Positions 19,125-26,130 of a stretch of 26,130 bases of DNA are shown in pieces. A program made the position numbers and the translations under genes. Each line of letters begins with the position of its first letter. Position 1 is the first letter of the stretch. The notes under the pieces were generated by a model. It searched no databases, was not told the origin of the DNA, and worked only from the letters and a program-made list of their open reading frames with translations. The stretch spans positions 1 to 26,130 of the forward strand of contig JALLPB010000086.1 in the NCBI GenBank assembly GCA_036939975.1. Direction: 5' to 3'. This stretch comes from Cyclostephanos tholiformis (lineage: Eukaryota; Bacillariophyta; Thalassiosirophyceae; Thalassiosirales; Thalassiosiraceae).

Positions 19125-19901
19125 AGGCAAAGGACCTCATCGACAAACTAGGAGCAGATATAGTGGCATATAACAAACACCGGCAAAACCTATGCCACAA
19201 GAACAACAAAAATTGTTGGAATCAACTTTTCAAGGGAGGGGAAGTGGGCATGCGCTTGGTGGTGGAACACAATGTACACAAGGTGGACCGCATAGGCAGA
19301 TCCCAAGAAGGTGGCACAGCACTACTCTTGTTCGGCCCCCTCACTGAATACCTAGACATCCCAGCATCAAAGAAAGTTATATCAGGCTTGGGCTGTGGAC
19401 AACAATGCTCCTTAGAGGAAGCGCAGGGATCCAGACAAGGATCATCTGTGGGTACAACCCATGCAGAAGCAACCGTCAGGACAATAGTACCAGCTATCCC
19501 AACAACGATGACACCAGATATGGCACCTTAAAGACCACACCACATGCCCACGAGTCAAGCTCAGGGAAGACCTAGGGAAACTGCTATGAGGTTGGAGAGC
19601 TGCCAGGGACCAACTGATTGTCTGCCTTGACGCCAGCGAGAACATTAACACACAGACACTGGGAAGATGCTAACCAATCCAGAAGGACTAGGAATGGTGA
19701 AAGTGGTGGGGAAGTACACAGGGAATCGGCCCTACCTTCTTCCGGGGAAAGCTTCCAACTGATGGCATATGGACCACACTGGACATGACAATCGCCAACG
19801 CATGCATCATGCCAGCGGGGTATGGCATTGGAGACCACCAACTTTTTATAATAGACATCCATACCTTGTCAATAACAGGAATTGGCCCCCCAAGAGAATA
19901 A
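19028..19901 (+). pseudogene. LINE ORF2: AP-type endonuclease domain relic
   Basis: The endonuclease of non-LTR elements nicks the target DNA for target-primed reverse transcription. Visible pieces are LGADIVAYNKHRQNLCHKNN in the N-terminal half, IVCLDASEN (about 19617-19643), which is the expected Asp-x-Asn-type site with Ser in the Asn position, and a clean C-terminal block (19722-19901). That block contains GPTFFRGKLPTDGIWTT and MPAGYGIGDHQLFIID, where GDH corresponds to the catalytic Asp-His pair. Frame changes and stops separate the pieces, and the preceding 97-bp duplication disrupts the start. Confidence 0.78.
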
Positions 19902-20796
19902 CAAGTGGCCTCCCGTTGGCTGAACTCTTGGCTCCCACAGATGGTTAAGAGATATGTTGACAATCTAGAATAAAATTTAAGGCAGAACAGGCTGATTGAG
20001 AAGCTGGGAGAAGCACACACAGAAGGGAATAGCAAGGAAGAAGTCCAGTCAAATATCATTGGGGTTGATAACAACAGCATACAGTTCATGAAGCATGCTG
20101 CAAATAATGCAGGAAGCTGAAATCAGGACATATCTACTTCTCCCCGGAATCAATCATATGTATTAAGAGAGAGCAGATATACAAATCACTGTTACAGTAC
20201 AACTTTGGCCACAACAAGAACAGAGGGAATCTAAAAAGGATAGTGAGGAAGAATGGTATCAAGCACCCCTTTCAAATATCGGTGGCCAAACTGAAAACAC
20301 GACTAGCAATTTGCAATGAGCATAACAGCTATTTCAGGAAAAATGGTCTTAGGTATTGGAAAAAGTTCTTGCTCCAGCAAGCCAAAACAGCTCGAGAGGA
20401 GGGAAGAGAGGAGGCAACAACAAAGATCATAGCAATTATACAGAGAGAGGAAGACAGAGCCTTCTGGAGAAAGATTTTTTACACATGCAGCAAGACTATG
20501 GGGGGTAGCCCCATCTCAGTCCAGGTCCCACGTGAAGGACAGGAGGACCAAGGAGGATAACATTGCACACTGGAGATGACAAGCAAAAGAAGAAAACTTC
20601 CTCCTTGTTTTCAGGTCTCCACTTTGGACACTGTATCACCGGAACAAACTCTGAGTACATCTCTCATTTCCACGCTCTCAAGACCACACTCTTAATTCAC
20701 CATGAGCTAGTCCTAGAAAGCTGGTCTCAAGGACTATCTGTATTGCTGCAGAAGCTGTTTGTTTGCTCATTGATCACCAAGTTGTGATCAATACTA
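19902..20796 (+). pseudogene. LINE ORF2: linker and N-terminal RT region relic
   Basis: This stretch joins the endonuclease to the RT palm. A frame at 20243-20560 reads ISVAKLKTRLAICNEHNSYF and ends with a Glu/Arg-rich helix (ARREGREEATTKIIAII-like) followed by REEDRAFWRKIFYTCSK, as expected between EN and RT in this family. Several stops are present. No separate gene is proposed. Confidence 0.6.
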
Positions 20797-22512
20797 TTGA
20801 TAGAGGCAGATTTTAATGCCACCAACAAGTTGGTATTTGGAACTAAGATGTTGCAACAAGCGAGGAAGCACAAACTCACTAGCAAGGAAGTATTCAGCAA
20901 CCACAACAAGATGGCAGATGATGGCACACTCACCAAAGTCCTAACTTATGACATCATCCGTAAGGCGCACCGGTCAGCAGGGATAGCATCAGTTGACATG
21001 GATAATTGCTACAACCAAATCGCCCATGCAATGGCATCGATAGTATTCCAAGCATTTGATGTCACACTCTCGGCCACGGAGCCTATGTTGACAACAATCC
21101 AAGAGATGTTCGGCTACTCCACAGACTTTGCCAGCTCGAAGCTTGAGATGAAAACCCAAGGGCTATGTCAAGGAAATAGTGCCGTGCCAGCAAGATGGGC
21201 AGTGGTCAGCATTTGTATCATTAATGCTCATAAGAAGAATGGCCATGGGGCACACTTTATATGCCCAATCACCAAACTGAAGAGCCACATAGCAGGCATT
21301 ATCTACATCAATGACACAGACCTCATTCACTTCAAGATGGATGAGGATCAACTAAAAGATGAAACCTTTTACTGCCTACAGGAGGCCATAACCAACTGGG
21401 GAAAATTACTCATAGCTTCAGGGGGTGCCTCAAAGCCGGTCAAATGCTTCTTCCACCTGATATCATTCCAATGAAGGAGGACAGGACCTAGGAATACAAA
21501 AATGACAAGAACAATTACGAGTTCAGAGGAGCAGCTCCACTAATGAATGGCACGATGGGATCTATCAGGCACCTTGGCATCAATGGGCCCATAAAAATGT
21601 TAGGCTTGTTTACCTGCCCCTCAGGATGCAATAAGGGATCAATCAAATACATGCAGACAAAAGGAAGAGCCTGGAAGGACATGGTCTCTGCAGGAAAACT
21701 GAGCCGTAGAAGTGTGTGGTTCATGCTGGACAAGCAGTTGGCCTTGGCGTGGTGATGGTCTCACAAAAAGAACTTTCCAAAAGCCTGATGAAGATATTCT
21801 ATGAGATCCATCCACTGGGAGGCATCTGATGCCCTGCCAGAAGGGGAACAAGGTAGTAGCTTGCAGCCATCTTCTATGGGATAGGTTGCCCACACCCAGC
21901 TGTCGAGTGCCTCATTGCATAGCTAAACAAGCTGTAATGCATTACGGCAGCCATTCCTGCCTCGGTCTCAACATGCAGACATCACTAGTGCTCCTCATTA
22001 TTAAAATGGGGATGTCTCATCAACCCTTCACAGAATCCTACAATAACTGCCATCATTGAGTCACACACTCCTGGCTTAAGTCAATCTGGGAGAAGGCCTC
22101 AATTTTTAATATTGATATCAAGATTGCACAGCTCCCCCTCCAACCACCATGTGAACATGACTCCTGGCTAATGGCGGAATTCATCCACCTAAACTACGAC
22201 TCGAAGGCATTACAGATTCTTAACCAAGTCAGAGTTCACCAACAGGTGATATTTCTATCCAATGTAATGGATGCTAGTGGCCGCATGCTGGACAGGAAAT
22301 ACTTTGACCAAAGACCGTACAACAAGAAATGGTCCAGCCTAATCTTCCCAAAAGAGGACCCAGCCCCAAGTGACTTCCGGCTGTGGAGAGAAGCCCTTCC
22401 ACAAATACGAGCATCAGGTGGCTGGTTACACGTTGGAGCTAATCTAATAGAGGGGCCCAAGATTTGGCAATGGCAGTACAACATCAAGTCCTCACAGCTG
22501 TTTCACCTGTGA
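20797..22512 (+). pseudogene. LINE ORF2: reverse transcriptase domain relic with altered active site
   Basis: The RT palm lies in 20797-21474. Motif A reads SVDMDNCYNQIAHAMAS (about 20990-21040), motif B TQGLCQGNSAVPA, and motif C YINDTDLIH, where the first Asp of the expected YxDD is Asn (codon 21310-21312). NWGKLLIASGGASKPVKCFF follows as the typical post-palm segment. Thumb/connection pieces continue in other frames: IKMLGLFTCPSGCNKGSIKY (21543-21755) and QILNQVRVHQQVIFLSNVMD with KIWQWQYN (22171-22512). The motif C change alone would probably abolish polymerase activity, and stops also interrupt the frame. Confidence 0.88.
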
Positions 22513-22626
22513 GGTGAAGTGGTAGATCTTTATGAACCAGCCCTTGGTGAAGGGGCATGAACAAAGGCAAATTGCTTCATTCGCACAGTGGAAGGGACCA
22601 CACAAGCTCCATGAGGTGGACCGTGC

Positions 22627-23207
22627 TTGGTTAAGGCCACAGAAGACGGGATAGTGAAAGTACTGTCATACACGGACAATCACCCAATACACACAGCTCC
22701 CTCCACATTCCATGAGGTTTTGGAAGATTGGGGACAAACATGGATGTGGGCAGACATGCGCCTATCAGGAGATGGTTTGGGAACATGGATAGCATACTCA
22801 ATCAGGTCAAGTTCCCTCATGGCAGTGACAGATGGTTCATACATGAGAAAACTTTGGCCCAACATGAACTCCTGTGTGTTCATATTCGAGTGCACCAGAG
22901 GAGGCGTCAGGATGATGGGGGCCTTCCTGGAACAATCTATGGCATCTTGCACATACCAAGGTGAACTGCTTGGACTCTTGGCAATTCTGCTTATCCTCCT
23001 TTGCTTCAACAAGGTCTCTCCTGACCTGCAAGGACAGGTACAAATATATTCTGACTGCCTAGGAGCCCTGAACAAAGAAAAAAATCTCCACCACATCACA
23101 TCCGGTCAAAATGCAGACACTCCAATATCCTCAAGAATATAATGATTCACTGCTCATCACTGTCCTTTGACCGATTATTCTCACATGTCCCAGCCCACCA
23201 AGACGAT
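22627..23207 (+). pseudogene. LINE ORF2: RNase H domain relic
   Basis: An RNase H-like fold following RT. The expected acidic residues are all visible: Asp in AVTDGSYM, Glu in YQGELLGLLAI and Asp in IYSDCLGALNK. The His/Asp of VPAHQDD (about 23190-23204) lies after a frame change near 23110. The open frame 22627-23142 carries the first three. RNase H at this position is a feature of I-clade-like LINEs. Confidence 0.82.
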
Positions 23208-24381
23208 AGTGCAGACTTTGACTCCCTATCCTAGCAAGCCCAATTGAACTGTGCAGTGGACTTTGGAGCCAAATGGGTTCTTTTACAACTCACGTCTGAA
23301 GAGCTCCCCCGACAACAATCATTCCCACTCAATGCTGTCAGTGTATGGGCAGGTAAAGACAAGATGACCTCCAACACAGGGGGCAGCATTTGATTCCATG
23401 CACACAAAAACCTAGCACGGTCAAAATTCGACACGTCGGGCATCCTATCCTATACCCAATTTGCCAAAGTAAATTGGAAAATTGTACACGACGTGCTCAC
23501 AACAGTACCTTGCATGTTTCAAGTCTGGGCATGAAAACAGGCCTGGAGTATTGCGGGGACAAATAGAGAACAAGTGAGGTGTTCAACCATCAGCCCCCTA
23601 TGTCCTAGCTGCATGCAAGCCCCCAAAACTTACAGCCATATCCTGCACTGCATGCATGCAGGCCAAGTCAAGGCCCTACAATCCACAATCAAGCTTCTTG
23701 ATCAATGGATGAAGAAACATGGAACAGACCCAGACCTGCAAAACTGCATTTATGACTACTGCATGGGTAGAGGTGGGGTTCTAACGGAGGATATCTGCAA
23801 GGATAATTCAATGGCAAGAGCGCAGGATGCAATAGGGTGGATGAGATTTATGGAAGGAATGGTATGCAAAGAAATGCGACATATCTAGCATACACATTAG
23901 AGCATTTTGGGACAACAAGCGCCACAGAACAATGGGGTAGAGAACTTGTAACCCGACTACTGGAGATCACACATGAACAATGGTTGTGCTGAAACGTTCA
24001 AGTACACTAGAGGATTGCAGGGACAATAGCCACCCAGCGCAAGGAAGAACTACAAATGGAGATGGGGACAGAGGGGCTGCTACTAGAGGCTAGTTACCTA
24101 GCAGCATGTAGTTTAGGGGACCTGGAGGACACCTCAGGTACAAAGGAGACTTATTGGCTCCTAGCCATGATCAGAGCTGTAAGAGAAGCATGTAGGTTAG
24201 AGGGAATACAACATCACACAGTGGCTGTGGCACAGGACTCACCTTAGAGAGGGCATACCTTAAAACAACAGTTTTATGGCTGCATAGCCATACGTACCTG
24301 GGTGAAAGTCCCGGAAGGAGACTAGCCCTCTCCAGTGGTCCTGACTGTGAAGCTGTTTGGCCAAAAGCCCTCGGCATATGA
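23208..24381 (+). pseudogene. LINE ORF2: Cys/His finger and C-terminal tail relic
   Basis: The open frame 23574-23888 contains CPSCMQAPKTYSHILHC, a CCHC-type finger of the form CxxC...HxxxC common after RT/RNase H in non-LTR elements. It continues GTDPDLQNCIYDYCMGRGG and ARAQDAIGWMRFMEGMVCKE. A later frame (24056-24247) has SLGDLEDTSGTKETYWLLAM. A final piece in another frame ends near 24381 with SPGRRLALSSGPDCEAVWPK. I recognise these as the usual C-terminal parts of this diatom RT family. Confidence 0.75.
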
Positions 24382-24478
24382 AGACTCCTATATGGTTCAA
24401 CTGGTCTAGGTAGTGAATAATGATACCTAATTTAGTTGTTGTTGTATTGTTATGGTAATGGAGCATTCCCAAAATGAA

Positions 24479-24642
24479 ATTTGTGTTTGTGATACACATT
24501 AGTCTCGCTAAACCCATCACAAATACACTTAAATCACGCTCAAACTTGCCAATATAAGTGTAAAAAATCACAAACACAAAAATTTGGTAGACCCCTCAGA
24601 CTGGTTGACTGGGACTAAAATTTTGTGTATCACAAACACAAA
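24479..24642. mobile_element. 164-bp inverted-repeat element (MITE-like)
   Basis: The left end reads tttgtgtttgtgatacaca (24480-24498); the right end is its exact inverse (24624-24642). Similarity continues inward: ttagtctcgctaaaccca on the left resembles ttagtcccagtcaacca on the reversed right, after a small gap. A nested inverted pair (tacactta / taagtgta) lies inside, with a partial extra copy of the end motif at 24567-24585. A further related copy stands alone at 25827-25847. No coding capacity is seen. Confidence 0.65.
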
Positions 24643-24688
24643 AAAATTGTCCGCCATGCCTCCTCTGTATTTAGCCTCTTCTGTCACC

Positions 24689-24849
24689 ATGGCGGGGGGA
24701 AAGAGCGGCTATAAGTTCATCGCCACCGAGTTTGAGAGCCTAGCAGAGACTGCTGAGGAATTGGTTCCTATCAGTAGTACTGAGTGGGAGTGGCTGAATC
24801 CCTGAAGCGCAAATTTCAGGATATGCCAAGGTCAAAAATCCCAACTTGA
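24689..24849 (+). pseudogene. DUF6818/SANT-like DNA-binding domain fragment (broken)
   Basis: From the ATG at 24689 the frame reads MAGGKSGYKFIATEFESLAE, then ELVPISSTEWEWL and a stop at about 24803. In another frame, overlapping slightly, it continues ESLKRKFQDMPRSKIPT before a stop at 24847. The order (acidic helix, LPISxxEWERV-like box, then SLKRKFxxLxxxKIPTGDP-like box) is what I recall for the Myb/SANT-like DUF6818 proteins of stramenopiles and other protists. The segment normally between the two boxes is missing, so this is a truncated relic, perhaps carried by a transposon. Confidence 0.5.
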
Positions 24850-24869
24850 CCTTAGGTGGCTGCCATTTT

Positions 24870-25545
24870 GTCATTAGACAATAATCAACCAAAGGTCAGC
24901 TGCAGCAGGGAGGGGGACAATGGTGATGAGATGCCACCCAGGCAGAATGCATGGGGGTGACTTAATCCTGTGTTTGGGGCGGCAAATGGGGCGATGAAAA
25001 AGAGAAAGAATGAACTGGGTGACCGGGCCTCAGCCTTAGGCAGCCGCCCCTAGCCCAACCAATGCAACAACCAATCAAAAATAGTACCAGCAATGGGGCG
25101 GGTATTTTTGATGAGATTTTGCAGTGGAACATTGGGGGAATATAATACCCGTCATTTTTGATGGCAATTTGTGAAAAATTCATTCCGTGGCTGTAGACAG
25201 CCACCAAATGATGAAGAGACACACATCAACCAACCAAAGACAGTGTTGGTGATAGGGAGAGGTATTATGATGAGATGAGACTGCGGCAGAACATAGGGGG
25301 AATGATTTCCCGTCATTTGGGGTGGCAAATAATGCGACAAAAAAATAAGAAAATATAAATGATCGTGGCCTTAGGCGGCATCAGATGACAAATTCAACAC
25401 AACAACTAACCAGAAACAAACAGGCACGACAGAGGGGGGATCATACAGGATGCATGACCTGACAGGGACATGAGGGGAGTGTGATCACATCAATTCCGGG
25501 GCAATCGAGTTGTGAGGTGGTAAAAAAATGAAATAAAAAAGATTA
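24870..25545. repeat. Degenerate tandem repeat, about four units of 160-180 bp
   Basis: Recurring landmarks appear in the same order. One set is caaccaa-type blocks near 24886, 25069, 25228 and 25402. The other is ggggcggcaaatggggcgat-like blocks near 24977, 25156, 25319 and 25498. Between them recur gatgagat..., a cag-aacat-ggggga block and a cttaggc-gc block in some units. Units have diverged strongly and differ in length, so unit borders are approximate. No coding sequence is supported. Confidence 0.6.
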
Positions 25546-25998
25546 GTGTATTAATTAATTTTTTTTAGCCGATTTGCATAATTCAATAAAATCCTTCGAC
25601 AGAGCCCTCGACCAGTCCATCACGAATAGGTTGCAATGAGGGGGTGGCTAAAAATTATATAGCCATGCATAGGATATGATGAATGGCTTCACCATGGTGA
25701 TGTTTTTTTTGTTAAAGGTATGTTTGGAAGATGGGAGTTTCGCACAAGGGGCTGGGCTGCAGATGCATGATGTGAGTCACAGACAAAGTCAGTGTCAACT
25801 CACAAAATTAATTTTGGGAATGGAAGTTTGTGCATCGCAAACACAAATAATTAATTTTGGCAACGCTCCAATCAATACCACCGTCGGATATGCCATTTTA
25901 ACAATGCGCTGCAGAAGTAATTACGAGAAAAAGTATCGCTATGATGTACAGCCGCATACACCCAAATTTCTTAATTCCTACAAAAAGATATTATATAA
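25546..25998. other. AT-rich stretch without a supported gene
   Basis: An open frame at 25676-26002 exists but has no recognisable domain and overlaps the repeat motif at 25827-25847. I regard it as fortuitous. Two aattaattttgg blocks flank that motif. Nothing else is seen. Confidence 0.4.
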
Positions 25999-26130
25999 TT
26001 GAATAGCTGTCCTCCTATCTACGACTCCCATCGCAACCATCGCATTTGGTTTGATGAATTTTATGCACTTCAGCATGGTGATGTCATGGTTGTGCGCACC
26101 TCCTCTGTGGGCTATAAACCTGATGTCTAC
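25999..26130 (+). CDS. Partial open frame of unknown function running off the right edge
   Basis: Open for 44 codons from the stop at 25996-25998 to the last base of the window. The translation includes YDSHRNHRIWFDEFYALQHG followed by DVMVVRTSSVGYKPDVY. It has a mixed, protein-like composition, unlike the low-complexity frames nearby. I do not recognise the family. There is no ATG before the conserved-looking part, so the start is unknown: it may be an internal exon, a relic or the 5' part of a larger gene. Confidence 0.3.
   Translation, partial: MNSCPPIYDSHRNHRIWFDEFYALQHGDVMVVRTSSVGYKPDVY

Larger units (their letters stand above)
15685..24381 (+). mobile_element. Degenerate LINE-type (non-LTR) retrotransposon, about 8.7 kb
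   Basis: In order on the plus strand: an ORF1-like protein, an AP-type endonuclease, a reverse transcriptase, RNase H, a Cys/His finger and a conserved C-terminal tail. The order EN-RT-RNase H without LTRs or integrase identifies a non-LTR element of an I-like architecture. All parts carry stops and frame changes. A 97-bp tandem duplication sits in the endonuclease region. The coding similarity I recognise ends near 24381; no clear poly(A) tail follows, and the outer limits are approximate. Confidence 0.88.

Noticed and set aside
24296..24345. Compact GC-rich stretch with a GGG-TGAAAGT-CCC hairpin as a structured RNA or group II intron piece
   Set aside because: The same bases read as the conserved C-terminal tail of the LINE protein (SPGRRLALSSGP), which explains them. 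No further intron domains are present.
1..26130. CRISPR arrays, tRNA or rRNA genes, bacterial defence or phage modules
   Set aside because: No regularly spaced identical short repeats, no tRNA cloverleaf with its conserved arms, and no prokaryotic operon structure were seen. The window is eukaryotic.

Overview
The window reads as nuclear DNA of a photosynthetic stramenopile, most likely a diatom. The zeta-carotene desaturase carries a diatom-type bipartite plastid presequence (signal peptide ending in a Ser-Ala/Phe cleavage motif). The genes are intronless or nearly so. The retroelement relics (an EN-RT-RNase H LINE and a gag-like fragment) resemble families I know from diatom genomes. No prokaryotic, viral or CRISPR features were found. 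Family assignments come from reading motifs by eye, not from a search.

Layout. 1-1291: non-coding, with a 73-bp direct repeat pair and a 445-bp foldback element with 177-bp arms. 1292-5415: a decayed but structurally complete Mutator-like element (MULE), with 75-bp terminal inverted repeats and a broken minus-strand transposase (MULE DDE core plus SWIM zinc finger). 5416-9475: mostly featureless AT-rich DNA with a frameshifted gag-like relic (about 6485-7600) and a 239-bp foldback element carrying TTAGGG-type subterminal repeats (8889-9127).

9476-14135: a GC-richer gene island. Zeta-carotene desaturase (minus) and a DHX35-like DEAH-box RNA helicase (plus) are divergently arranged around a 517-bp spacer. 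A possible small acidic hypothetical gene (14222-14689, minus) converges on the helicase. 14968-15270: a MITE with near-perfect 43-bp inverted repeats.

15685-24381: a long, heavily frameshifted LINE-type retrotransposon (ORF1; then AP-type endonuclease, reverse transcriptase, RNase H, Cys/His finger and a conserved C-terminal tail). It has a 97-bp internal tandem duplication and an altered RT active site. 24382-26130: a small inverted-repeat element, a broken DUF6818/SANT-like fragment, a degenerate ~160-180 bp tandem repeat, and an open frame running off the right edge.

The two confident genes act in unrelated processes: plastid carotenoid synthesis and nuclear RNA processing. They share only a presumed bidirectional promoter region. 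Everything else confidently identified is transposon debris. I see no convincing new multi-gene system. The most interesting signals are a predicted U2AF-homology ligand motif in a helicase insert, the complete MULE architecture, the TTAGGG-bearing foldback element, and an unidentified inverted-repeat family at 24.5-25.8 kb.
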